From positions 1,798,001 to 1,862,000 of the forward strand of contig NZ_CP074404.1 of the NCBI RefSeq assembly GCF_018388465.1: a stretch of 64,000 bases of DNA. The letters run 5' to 3'. The notes under the pieces were generated by a model. The model saw nothing but the letters and a program-made list of their open reading frames with translations. It was not told where the DNA came from and searched no databases. Every line of letters begins with the position of its first letter. Position 1 is the stretch's first letter. This document shows, piece after piece, positions 17,391 to 25,080 of this stretch. Made by a program: the position numbers and the translations under genes. Source of the stretch: Cellulomonas fengjieae. GTDB taxonomy: Bacteria > Actinomycetota > Actinomycetes > Actinomycetales > Cellulomonadaceae.

Positions 17391-18020
17391 ATGCAACGCA
17401 TCGGTCTGACAGGCGGGATCGCGGCCGGCAAGTCCGTCGCGGCACGGCGACTGGCTGAGCTCGGGGCGGTCGTGATCGACTCCGACGTCCTGGCGCGGGA
17501 GGCCGTGACGCCGGGCTCCGCGGGGCTGGACGCCGTGGTCGAGGAGTTCGGGCCGTCGGTGCTGACGCCCGACGGGTCGCTGGACCGGGCCGCGCTCGCG
17601 TCCGTCGTGTTCACGGACCCGGCCGCCCGCGCCCGGCTCGACGCGATCGTCCACCCCATCGTCCGACGGCTCTCGGCGGAGCGGGAGGCCGCCTCCGCGG
17701 TGGCCGACCCCGGGGCCGTCGTGGTGCACGACATCCCGCTCCTGGTGGAGACGGGACAGGCCGACGCCTTCCACGTGCTCGTCGTGGTGCACGCGCCGGC
17801 GGTCCTGCGTGTCGAGCGCCTGGTCCGGCTGCGCGGCATGGACCGGGCGGCCGCCGAGGCGCGCGTCGCCGCGCAGGCGAGCGACGACGAGCGGCTCGCG
17901 GTCGCCGACGTGGTGCTCGACGGTGCCGGCAGCGACGAGAACCTCCGGGCGCAGGTGGACGTCCTGTGGGACCGCCTCGCGGCGGAGCGGGCCGACGAGC
18001 TCGCCGCGGAGAAGCCGTGA
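17391..18020 (+). CDS. coaE: Dephospho-CoA kinase
   Basis: 209 aa. It starts MQRIGLTGGIAAGKSVAARR, the P-loop of CoaE, followed by VVIDSDVLAREAV (catalytic Asp) and VVVHDIPLLVETG. It carries out the last step of coenzyme A synthesis, ATP-dependent phosphorylation of the 3'-hydroxyl of dephospho-CoA. CAGGAT ends 6 bases before the ATG and there is no Shine-Dalgarno sequence, suggesting a leaderless mRNA. Unlike mycobacterial CoaE there is no fused UPF0157 domain. The stop overlaps the start of pcp (GTGA). Confidence 0.94.
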   Translation: MQRIGLTGGIAAGKSVAARRLAELGAVVIDSDVLAREAVTPGSAGLDAVVEEFGPSVLTPDGSLDRAALASVVFTDPAARARLDAIVHPIVRRLSAEREAASAVADPGAVVVHDIPLLVETGQADAFHVLVVVHAPAVLRVERLVRLRGMDRAAAEARVAAQASDDERLAVADVVLDGAGSDENLRAQVDVLWDRLAAERADELAAEKP

Positions 18021-18649
18021 CCCGTGTCCTGCTGACGGGCTTCGGCCCGTTCGACGGCCAGTCGGTCAACGCCTCGTGGCTCGCCGTGCGGGAGGTGGCC
18101 GAGCGCTGGTCCGGCCCGGAGCTCGTCGTGCGGGAGCTGCCCGTGTCGTTCCGCGGGGCGCGTCAGGCGCTCCGGGTGGCGGTCGCCGAGGTGGAGCCCG
18201 ACCTGGTCGTGTGCGTCGGCGAGGCGGGCGGGAGGACCGCCGTCGGGATCGAGCGCATCGCGGTGAACGTGATCGACGCCCGGATCCCCGACGCGGACGG
18301 TTCGGCGCCCGTGGACGTCCCGGTGATCGCCGGGGCCCCTGCGGCGTTCTTCTCCACGCTGCCGGTCAAGGCGTGCGCCGCGGCGGTGCGCGAGGCGGGC
18401 GTCCCGGTAGAGGTGTCCAACACGGCAGGGCTGTACGTCTGCAACGCGACGTTCTACGCGCTCCAGCACCTGCTGGCCGGCGGGCCGGTGCGGAGCGGCT
18501 TCGTGCACGTGCCCCGCACGCCCGGCCAGGTGGAGGAGGGGGCACCGTCGATGGGCACCGCCGAGGCGGCCACGGCCGTGCACGCCGTCCTGCAGGCGGC
18601 GCTCACGACCACCACGGACCTGCGGGTGTCGGCCGGCACACTGGCCTGA
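18017..18649 (+). CDS. pcp: Pyroglutamyl-peptidase I
   Basis: 210 aa, peptidase family C15. It opens VTRVLLTGFGPFDGQSVNAS; the catalytic triad is visible as Glu in CVGEAGGRTAVGIERIA, Cys in VSNTAGLYVCNATFYAL and His in SGFVHVPRTPGQ. It removes N-terminal pyroglutamate from peptides in the cytoplasm. Length and motif spacing are normal. Translationally coupled to coaE by a GTGA overlap, an association that is not functionally obvious. Confidence 0.93.
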   Translation: MTRVLLTGFGPFDGQSVNASWLAVREVAERWSGPELVVRELPVSFRGARQALRVAVAEVEPDLVVCVGEAGGRTAVGIERIAVNVIDARIPDADGSAPVDVPVIAGAPAAFFSTLPVKACAAAVREAGVPVEVSNTAGLYVCNATFYALQHLLAGGPVRSGFVHVPRTPGQVEEGAPSMGTAEAATAVHAVLQAALTTTTDLRVSAGTLA

Positions 18650-18673
18650 ACCACGCGTGTCGGTGGTGCCACG

Positions 18674-18679
18674 TACGGT
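18674..18679 (+). promoter_or_regulatory. -10 hexamer of a leaderless uvrB promoter
   Basis: TACGGT ends 6 bases before the uvrB ATG, with no ribosome-binding site between. No clear LexA box was seen upstream of it, unlike at uvrA. Confidence 0.5.
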
Positions 18680-18685
18680 GGATGC

Positions 18686-20791
18686 ATGCGTCCTGTCACC
18701 GACCTCCAGCGGACCGTCGCGCCCTTCGAGGTCATCTCCGAGTACACGCCATCGGGTGACCAGCCGAAGGCGATCAAGGAGCTGACGGCACGGATCAAGG
18801 CGGGCGAGAAGGACGTCGTCCTGCTCGGCGCCACCGGGACCGGCAAGTCGGCGACGACGGCCTGGCTCATCGAGCAGGTGCAGCGGCCGACGCTCGTCAT
18901 GGCGCCCAACAAGACGCTGGCGGCGCAGCTGGCCACCGAGTTCCGGGAGCTGCTGCCCAACAACGCGGTCGAGTACTTCGTGTCGTACTACGACTACTAC
19001 CAGCCCGAGGCGTACATCGCGCAGACGGACACCTACATCGAGAAGGACTCGTCGATCAACGACGAGGTCGAGCGGCTGCGGCACTCCGCCACCAGCTCGC
19101 TGCTGACCCGCCGGGACGTCATCGTCGTCGCCTCGGTGAGCTGCATCTACGGTCTGGGGACACCGCAGGAGTACGTCGACCGCATGGTGACGCTGTCGGT
19201 CGGGGACCAGGTGGACCGCGACCAGCTGCTGCGCAAGTTCGTGACCATGCAGTACACGCGCAACGACATGGCGTTCACGCGCGGGACCTTCCGCGTCCGC
19301 GGTGACACGGTCGAGATCATCCCGGTGTACGAGGAGCTCGCCATCCGGATCGAGTTCTTCGGCGACGAGATCGAGGCGATCGCCACGCTGCACCCGCTCA
19401 CGGGCGACGTGGTGCACTCCGAGCAGCAGATGCACATCTTCCCCGCCACGCACTACGTCGCCGGTCCGGAGCGGATGGAGCGCGCGATCAAGGGGATCGA
19501 GCTGGAGCTGGAGGACCGCCTGGCCGAGCTGGAGCGGCAGAACAAGCTGCTCGAGGCCCAGCGCCTGCGTATGCGGACCACCTACGACATCGAGATGATG
19601 CGCCAGATCGGCTCCTGCTCCGGCATCGAGAACTACTCGCGGCACATCGACGGCCGCGCACCGGGGACCGCGCCGAACACGTTGATCGACTACTTCCCCG
19701 AGGACTTCCTGCTCGTCATCGACGAGTCGCACGTGACGGTTCCCCAGATCGGCGCGATGTTCGAGGGGGACATGTCCCGCAAGCGCGCGCTGGTCGACCA
19801 CGGGTTCCGCCTGCCGAGCGCCACGGACAACCGTCCGCTGCGCTGGGAGGAGTTCGTCGAGCGGATCGGTCAGACGGTGTACCTGTCCGCGACCCCGGGC
19901 AACTACGAGATGTCCATCTCCGACGGTGTGGTGGAGCAGATCATCCGGCCGACCGGGCTGGTCGACCCGCAGGTCGTGGTGAAGCCGACCACGGGCCAGA
20001 TCGACGACCTGCTGGGCGAGATCCACGACCGGGTCGCCAAGGACGAGCGCGTCCTGGTCACCACGCTGACCAAGAAGATGGCCGAGGACCTCACGGACTA
20101 CTTCCTGGAGAAGGGCGTGCGCGTCCGCTACCTGCACTCGGAGGTGGACACGCTGCGCCGCGTGGAGCTGCTGCGCGAGCTGCGGATGGGGGAGTACGAC
20201 GTCCTGGTCGGCATCAACCTGCTGCGTGAGGGCCTCGACCTGCCGGAGGTGTCGCTCGTCGCCATCCTCGACGCCGACAAGGAGGGCTTCCTGCGCTCCG
20301 GCCGTTCGCTCATCCAGACCATCGGTCGTGCCGCTCGCAACGTGTCCGGCGAGGTCCACATGTACGCCGACCGGATCACCGACGGGATGGCGCAGGCCAT
20401 CGAGGAGACCGCGCGGCGCCGGGAGAAGCAGGTCGCGTACAACCTCGAGCACGGCATCGACCCGACGCCGCTGCGCAAGAAGATCGGTGACATCACGGAC
20501 CTCCTGGCGCGCGAGGACGCCGACACCGCGGAGCTGCTCGGCGGCGCTGGCCGGCAGACCAGCCGCGGCAAGGCGCCGGTGCCGGGGTTCGGGTCGAAGG
20601 GTGCACCTCGCGACGAGCGCACCCGGCTGACCGGTGCCGCCGCGAGCGAGCTCGCAGACCTCATCCAGCAGCTGTCGGACCAGATGCACGCGGCCGCGGC
20701 CGAGCTGCAGTTCGAGCTGGCGGCGCGGCTGCGCGACGAGATCTCCGGCCTGAAGAAGGAGCTGCGCCAGATGCAGGCCGCCACGGCCTGA
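18686..20791 (+). CDS. uvrB: UvrABC system protein B
   Basis: 701 aa. Walker A is [15 protein letters not shown] (~50-60) and the DEAD-like box is [10 protein letters not shown]. The strand-separating beta-hairpin region is the [20 protein letters not shown] segment. C-terminal helicase motifs include [20 protein letters not shown] and [13 protein letters not shown]. The last ~40 residues form the UVR domain that meets UvrC ([19 protein letters not shown]). UvrB verifies damage delivered by UvrA and positions UvrC for incision. Length is typical. Confidence 0.97.
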   Translation: MRPVTDLQRTVAPFEVISEYTPSGDQPKAIKELTARIKAGEKDVVLLGATGTGKSATTAWLIEQVQRPTLVMAPNKTLAAQLATEFRELLPNNAVEYFVSYYDYYQPEAYIAQTDTYIEKDSSINDEVERLRHSATSSLLTRRDVIVVASVSCIYGLGTPQEYVDRMVTLSVGDQVDRDQLLRKFVTMQYTRNDMAFTRGTFRVRGDTVEIIPVYEELAIRIEFFGDEIEAIATLHPLTGDVVHSEQQMHIFPATHYVAGPERMERAIKGIELELEDRLAELERQNKLLEAQRLRMRTTYDIEMMRQIGSCSGIENYSRHIDGRAPGTAPNTLIDYFPEDFLLVIDESHVTVPQIGAMFEGDMSRKRALVDHGFRLPSATDNRPLRWEEFVERIGQTVYLSATPGNYEMSISDGVVEQIIRPTGLVDPQVVVKPTTGQIDDLLGEIHDRVAKDERVLVTTLTKKMAEDLTDYFLEKGVRVRYLHSEVDTLRRVELLRELRMGEYDVLVGINLLREGLDLPEVSLVAILDADKEGFLRSGRSLIQTIGRAARNVSGEVHMYADRITDGMAQAIEETARRREKQVAYNLEHGIDPTPLRKKIGDITDLLAREDADTAELLGGAGRQTSRGKAPVPGFGSKGAPRDERTRLTGAAASELADLIQQLSDQMHAAAAELQFELAARLRDEISGLKKELRQMQAATA

Positions 20792-20850
20792 GACGTGCCG
20801 GCTGTGGACGCGTCACGCGCCGGACACATGCGTGCCTTATGCTGGCCCGC

Positions 20851-20962
20851 GTTGAAGGGGAGTACCCCACACACGATCCCGTCGTCATCACGGACCCGCT
20901 AGTGCGGTGCCCGGCGCGGTCGGTCCGCAGCGGTTGGTGACGCGGGCGGGGGAGACCTTCGG
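20851..20962 (+). ncRNA. yybP-ykoY (manganese) riboswitch candidate
   Basis: The leader of the first terC gene carries the two conserved halves of this riboswitch class: GAAGGGGAGTA at 20854-20864 and GGGGGAGACCTTC at 20948-20960. Their ends can pair (GAAGG with CCTTC) to close the P1 helix, as in known examples. Just after, CTTCGGTACCGAAG offers an alternative partner for the 3' strand of P1, followed by the start-codon region, which suggests translational control by Mn2+. The class is well known upstream of TerC/MntP/Alx genes. A -10-like TATGCT lies at 20838-20843. No covariance search was run. Confidence 0.75.
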
Positions 20963-20995
20963 TACCGAAGCACATCTCGTACCGGGGGTACATCT

Positions 20996-22003
20996 ATGGA
21001 CGTGTCCGGCTGGATCTGGGCAGCGACGGCGGTCTTCGTCGTCGGACTGGTCGTCTTCGACTTCTACGCGCACGTGCGCACACCGCATGCTCCGGGCTTC
21101 AAGGAGTCCGCGCGCTGGTCGATCTTCTACATCGGGCTCGCGCTGATCTTCGGTGTCGTGGTGGGCATGGTCTGGGGCTGGGGCCCTGGCGCGGAGTACT
21201 TCGCCGGGTACGTCACGGAGAAGAGCCTCTCCGTCGACAACCTGTTCGTCTTCCTCATCATCATGACGAAGTTCGCGGTGCCCCGGGAGTACCAGCAGAA
21301 GGTGCTGCTGGTCGGCGTGGTGATCGCGTTGGTCCTGCGCACGATCTTCATCCTGGCCGGCGCCGCGGCGATCGAGCGGTACTCGTGGGTGTTCTACATC
21401 TTCGGCGCGTTCCTCGTGTACACGGCGGTGAAGCTGGCCCGCGAGCACCACGACGACGAGCACCCGGATCCCCGGGAACAGCGGGACAGCCTCCTGGTCC
21501 GCATGCTCAAGCGCGCGCTGCCCACCACGGACGAGTACCACAGCGACCGCCTGACGGTGAAGATCGACGGCAAGCGGCTCCTCACCCCGATGCTCCTCGT
21601 CATGGTCGCCATCGGGTCGACCGACATCCTGTTCGCGCTCGACTCGATCCCCGCCATCTACGGGCTGACCGAGGAGCCGTACATCGTCTTCACGGCCAAC
21701 GCGTTCGCCCTGCTCGGGCTGCGTCAGCTGTACTTCCTCATCGGTGGCCTGCTGGATCGCCTGGTGTACCTCTCGCAGGGGCTCGCCGTCATCCTCGGCT
21801 TCATCGGCGTCAAGCTCGTGCTGCACGCCATGCACGTCAACGAGCTGCCCTTCATCAACGGTGGCGAGCCCGTCGAGTGGGCACCTGAGATCCCCATCTG
21901 GCTGTCCCTCACGGTCATCCTCGGCACCCTCGCCGTCGCCACCGTCGCCAGCCTGCTGAAGACCCGGAACGACGGGCGCATCGCCTCGTCCACAGAGAGC
22001 TGA
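20996..22003 (+). CDS. TerC-family integral membrane protein (first copy)
   Basis: 335 aa with about nine membrane segments. The TerC-family signatures are SLSVDNLFVFLIIM (acidic residue within a membrane helix) and LFALDSIPAIYGL in the second half; both acidic motifs are thought to bind metal. Current work on bacterial TerC/Alx homologues points to Mn2+ export, some supporting metal loading of secreted proteins. The riboswitch-like leader fits this role. A long hydrophilic loop (REHHDDEHPDPREQRD) sits mid-protein. It is followed 10 bases later by a second paralogue. Confidence 0.87.
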   Translation: MDVSGWIWAATAVFVVGLVVFDFYAHVRTPHAPGFKESARWSIFYIGLALIFGVVVGMVWGWGPGAEYFAGYVTEKSLSVDNLFVFLIIMTKFAVPREYQQKVLLVGVVIALVLRTIFILAGAAAIERYSWVFYIFGAFLVYTAVKLAREHHDDEHPDPREQRDSLLVRMLKRALPTTDEYHSDRLTVKIDGKRLLTPMLLVMVAIGSTDILFALDSIPAIYGLTEEPYIVFTANAFALLGLRQLYFLIGGLLDRLVYLSQGLAVILGFIGVKLVLHAMHVNELPFINGGEPVEWAPEIPIWLSLTVILGTLAVATVASLLKTRNDGRIASSTES

Positions 22004-22013
22004 GGACTACACG

Positions 22014-23039
22014 GTGAACGTCGACCCCCTGGTGTGGATGGTTTCGCTCGGCATCGCCGGGCTCCTGATCGTGGTCGACATCGCCGTCGTCGCTCGTCGC
22101 CCCCACGTGCCGTCCACCGCCGAGTGCGTGCGGTACCTGGCCTTCTACATCGGCCTCGCCGTGCTGTTCGGGATCGGGGTCTGGGCGACCTCCGGCGCCG
22201 AGTTCGCCGGCCAGTTCTACGCGGGGTGGCTGACCGAGTACTCCCTGTCGGTGGACAACCTGTTCGTGTTCCTGCTCATCATGGGCAAGTTCGCGGTCCC
22301 GAAGCAGTACCAGCAGACGGCGCTGCTGGTCGGGATCGTCCTGGCGCTCGTCTTCCGCGGGCTGTTCATCCTGGCGGGCGCCGCCGTGATCGATGCCTTC
22401 AGCTGGGTCTTCTACCTCTTCGGTGCGTTCCTGGTCTGGACCGCGTGGAAGGTCGGCCGTGAGGGCGAGGCCGACGACAGCGACGAGTTCCACCCGCCGC
22501 TGATCCTGCGCCTGGTGCAGAAGTGGTTCCCGGCCACCCAGCAGTACCACGGCGTGAAGCTCACCGTGGTCGAGGGCGGGCGCCGGCTGGTCACGCCGAT
22601 GTTCGTCGTCCTGGTGGCGCTGGGCGCGACGGACCTGCTGTTCGCGTTCGACTCGATCCCGGCGATCTTCGGGCTCACGAGCGAGCCGTACCTGGTGCTC
22701 ATGGCCAACCTGTTCGCGCTCATGGGCCTGCGCCAGCTGTACTTCCTGCTGGGCGACCTGCTCAAGCGCCTGGTCTACCTGAACATCGGGCTGGCCGTGC
22801 TGCTGGGCTTCATCGGCGTCAAGCTCGTGCTGCACGCTCTGCACGAGAACGAGGTGCCGTTCATCAACGGCGGTGAGCCCGTCGCGTGGGCGCCCGATAT
22901 CCCGATCTGGCTGTCGCTGAGCGCCATCGTCATCATCCTGGGCGCCACCGCGGTGGCGAGCATCGCCAAGGTGCGCCACGACGAGCGCAGGGGAGTCATG
23001 CCGGTTCCCGTGCTGCCCGTCGTCGGCGCACCCGACTGA
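22014..23039 (+). CDS. TerC-family integral membrane protein (second copy)
   Basis: 341 aa from a GTG start, clearly paralogous to the preceding gene along its full length: EYSLSVDNLFVFLLIMGKFA and DLLFAFDSIPAIFGLTSEPY match the same positions. Differences lie in the mid-protein loop, which is shorter here (REGEADDSDEFH), and in the C-terminal tail. It is co-transcribed with the first copy, so both should be under the same riboswitch. Probable Mn2+ exporter or partner; the two may differ in specificity or form a heteromer (inference). Confidence 0.86.
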   Translation: MNVDPLVWMVSLGIAGLLIVVDIAVVARRPHVPSTAECVRYLAFYIGLAVLFGIGVWATSGAEFAGQFYAGWLTEYSLSVDNLFVFLLIMGKFAVPKQYQQTALLVGIVLALVFRGLFILAGAAVIDAFSWVFYLFGAFLVWTAWKVGREGEADDSDEFHPPLILRLVQKWFPATQQYHGVKLTVVEGGRRLVTPMFVVLVALGATDLLFAFDSIPAIFGLTSEPYLVLMANLFALMGLRQLYFLLGDLLKRLVYLNIGLAVLLGFIGVKLVLHALHENEVPFINGGEPVAWAPDIPIWLSLSAIVIILGATAVASIAKVRHDERRGVMPVPVLPVVGAPD

Positions 23040-23040
23040 C

Positions 23041-23325
23041 TCAGGCGCTCCAGGGACCGAGCACGACGTCCCAGGCGCGCACGTCGCTGTGGGCGACGAG
23101 GCCCTCGCGGACGAACGGGTCGTCCGCCAGGATCGCGTCGACCACCTCCGGCGAGGGCGCGCGCAGGACGAGCAGGGCGCCGGGGTCGCCGTCGGTGAAC
23201 GGGCCCGAGCCGAGCAGCGTGCCGTGCTCGACCAGTGCGGACAGGTACGTGCGGTGCTCGGGCCGGAAGTGGTCGCGCACGTCGGTGCGCTCGTCGTACG
23301 TGTAGCGGACGGCATAGGTAGGCAT
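23041..23325 (-). CDS. YciI-like protein
   Basis: 94 aa, a dimeric ferredoxin-like YCII fold. Seen here are YAVRYTYDER at the start, RPEHRTYLSALVEHGTLLGSG with the conserved His, and ALLVLRAPSPEVVDAILADD, then DPFVREGL. Family members have a conserved His-Asp pair that suggests an enzyme active site, but the reaction is unknown. CAGGAT ends 6 bases before the ATG on the minus strand (leaderless pattern). Divergent from the acyl-CoA dehydrogenase gene. Confidence 0.88.
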   Translation of the reverse strand: MPTYAVRYTYDERTDVRDHFRPEHRTYLSALVEHGTLLGSGPFTDGDPGALLVLRAPSPEVVDAILADDPFVREGLVAHSDVRAWDVVLGPWSA

Positions 23326-23362
23326 GGCGCCATCCTGCCCGAGCCGGTGGCAGAGTGCTGAC

Positions 23363-24523
23363 ATGGCACGGACCCTGCGCACGCTGCTCACCGACGACGT
23401 CCTGGCGCGCATCCACGAACGGGCGCCCGCACACGACCGGGACAACACGTTCCCGCACGAGGACCTGGCCGACCTGACCGGGCTGGGGTACCTGTCCGCG
23501 TTCGTCCCCGAACGCCTCGGCGGTGCCGGGCTGAGCCTCGAGGAGGTGGCCCGGGAGCAGGTGCGGCTCGCGGGAGCGGCACCGGCGACCGCCCTGGCGG
23601 TGAACATGCACCTGGTGGTCACCGGCCTCGCGGCGCTCCTCGTGGCCAGGGGCGACGACTCCGTCGAGTTCATCCTGCGCGACGCCGCGGCGGGTGAGAT
23701 CTTCGCGTTCGGCAACTCCGAGCCCGGCAACGACCTGGTCATGTTCGGCTCGCGGACCCGTGCCGAGCGGCAGCCGGACGGGTCGTACCGGTACACGGGG
23801 ACCAAGATCTTCACCTCCCTCTCGCCGGTGTGGACGCGACTGGCCACGTTCGGGCTCGACGACGCCGACCCGGACGACCCCCGGCTGGTGCACGGGGTGG
23901 TGTCCCGGGCGGACGGGGGTATCGAGGCGCGCGACGACTGGGACACCCTCGGGATGCGCGCCACGCAGTCGGAGACGACCGTGCTCGACGGGGCGCTCGC
24001 CCGGGCCGACCGGGTGTACCGCTCGTTGCCGCCGGGGCCGAGCGCCGACCCCTTCGTCTTCGCACTGTTCGCGGTCTTCGAGATCCTGCTCGGGGCCGTG
24101 TACACCGGCATCGGGCGGCGGGCGATCGAGCTCGGGATCGCGGCGGCGCGCCGGCGCACGTCGATGAAGTACGACGGCCGCAGCTACGCCCAGGACCCCG
24201 ACATCCGCTGGCGGATCGCCGATGCCGTGCTCGCCCAGGACGGCGCCGAGCTCCAGGTCTTCGCACTCGCACGCGACGTGGACGAGCAGGCGGACCACGG
24301 GGCGCGCTGGTTCGCGCAGCTGGTCGGGCTGAAGGTCCGTGCGACCGAGTCGGCGCGGGTCGTCGTCGACGACGCGATCCGGGTCTCCGGGGGCAGCTCG
24401 TACTTCTCCGGCAGCGAGCTCGCCCGGCTGTACCGCGACGTGCTCGCGGGACTGTTCCATCCGTCCGACGACGAGTCGGCGCACGCCACGGTGGCCACCT
24501 CGGTGCTCGGTCCGCCGGCGTGA
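23363..24523 (+). CDS. Acyl-CoA dehydrogenase family protein
   Basis: 386 aa. The N-terminal helical domain (ARTLRTLLTDDVLARIHERA...) is followed by the FAD/substrate-binding beta domain, in which IFAFGNSEPGND and YRYTGTKIFTSLSPVW match the family, and a C-terminal helical bundle with KYDGRSYAQDPDIRWRIADA. It oxidises an acyl-CoA or a related thioester with FAD. The usual catalytic Glu cannot be placed with certainty, so it may act on an unusual substrate. CAGAGT ends 6 bases before the ATG. It precedes, and is coupled by GTGA to, an acetyltransferase, then an acyl-CoA ligase. Confidence 0.85.
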   Translation: MARTLRTLLTDDVLARIHERAPAHDRDNTFPHEDLADLTGLGYLSAFVPERLGGAGLSLEEVAREQVRLAGAAPATALAVNMHLVVTGLAALLVARGDDSVEFILRDAAAGEIFAFGNSEPGNDLVMFGSRTRAERQPDGSYRYTGTKIFTSLSPVWTRLATFGLDDADPDDPRLVHGVVSRADGGIEARDDWDTLGMRATQSETTVLDGALARADRVYRSLPPGPSADPFVFALFAVFEILLGAVYTGIGRRAIELGIAAARRRTSMKYDGRSYAQDPDIRWRIADAVLAQDGAELQVFALARDVDEQADHGARWFAQLVGLKVRATESARVVVDDAIRVSGGSSYFSGSELARLYRDVLAGLFHPSDDESAHATVATSVLGPPA

Positions 24524-25050
24524 CGATGGAGCTGCCGGAGGCGCTGGACCTGCCCGTGCGTGAGGCTCGGATGCGGGCGCTGCGTGACGACGACTGGGTC
24601 CTGGACCGTGACCTGTCCCGGGTCCCCGACGTGCCCCGGTGGACGTACTACCCGGCAGACCTCAGCGCAGAGCGCGCCCGGGAGTGGGTCGCCCACAGTC
24701 TTGCCGTGCGCGCCGACCGACGCGGCGGGCGGTTCGTCGTGGAGGTCGGGGGCGCTCCTGTCGGCACCGTCGGGATCACCCTCCGTCCGGACGGGCCCTC
24801 GGTGTACTACGCGTTCCTCCCCGCCGGCCGGGGGGGCGGCCTGGCGACGGAGTCGGTGCGGGCCGTCGCCCGCTGGGCTCTGGCGGACGGAGCGCCGCAC
24901 GTCGACGCGCGCACCATGGTGGATAACGTGCCGAGCGAACGGGTCCTGGAGCGGGCGGGATTCCGGCGTCGTGGTCTGGACGTCGGGCCGGACGGCGTGC
25001 AGCTCACCTGCTGGAGACTCGCCCGCGACCGGCAACCTACTAAGCAGTAA
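24520..25050 (+). CDS. GNAT-family N-acetyltransferase (RimJ/RimL-like)
   Basis: 176 aa. The acetyltransferase core is visible: EVGGAPVGTVGITLRPDG, then YYAFLPAGRGGGLATESVRA with the acetyl-CoA loop (normally RGxG(Y/L)A) and RTMVDNVPSERVLERAGFRR, the alpha4 'N..S..vler.GF' motif of the RimJ/RimL subgroup. The substrate may be a protein N-terminus or a small molecule. GTG 24520 overlaps the acyl-CoA dehydrogenase stop by GTGA; ATG 24526 is an equally possible start. Confidence 0.8.
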   Translation: MTMELPEALDLPVREARMRALRDDDWVLDRDLSRVPDVPRWTYYPADLSAERAREWVAHSLAVRADRRGGRFVVEVGGAPVGTVGITLRPDGPSVYYAFLPAGRGGGLATESVRAVARWALADGAPHVDARTMVDNVPSERVLERAGFRRRGLDVGPDGVQLTCWRLARDRQPTKQ

Positions 25051-25070
25051 CTTACGCTTCCGTAGGTTAC
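25047..25070 (+). promoter_or_regulatory. Operator-like inverted repeat before the acyl-CoA ligase gene
   Basis: GTAACTTACG-CTTC-CGTAGGTTAC is a 10-bp inverted repeat with one mismatch and a 4-base spacer, directly abutting the -10 element. A second, shorter palindrome TACT-AAGC-AGTA (25038-25049) overlaps its left arm. Arms of this size overlapping a promoter are typical of TetR-family repressors, which often control acyl-CoA genes; no such regulator is encoded nearby. Confidence 0.55.
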
Positions 25071-25073
25071 GAT
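25068..25073 (+). promoter_or_regulatory. -10 hexamer of a leaderless fadD-type promoter
   Basis: TACGAT ends 7 bases before ATG 25081. It overlaps the right arm of the inverted repeat, so a bound repressor would block RNA polymerase. Confidence 0.55.
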
Positions 25074-25080
25074 TTGTGCT

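Noticed and set aside
18640..18685. LexA box before uvrB
   Set aside because: GAACCACGCGTGTC looks similar at first, but its half-sites are not at the spacing of the SOS box.
15707..20689. A very long open frame on the minus strand across rpsA, coaE, pcp and uvrB
   Set aside because: It is a mirror of highly biased codon use in the real plus-strand genes. Its sequence is Arg/His/Asp/Leu-rich with no domain. The plus strand has well-known proteins throughout.
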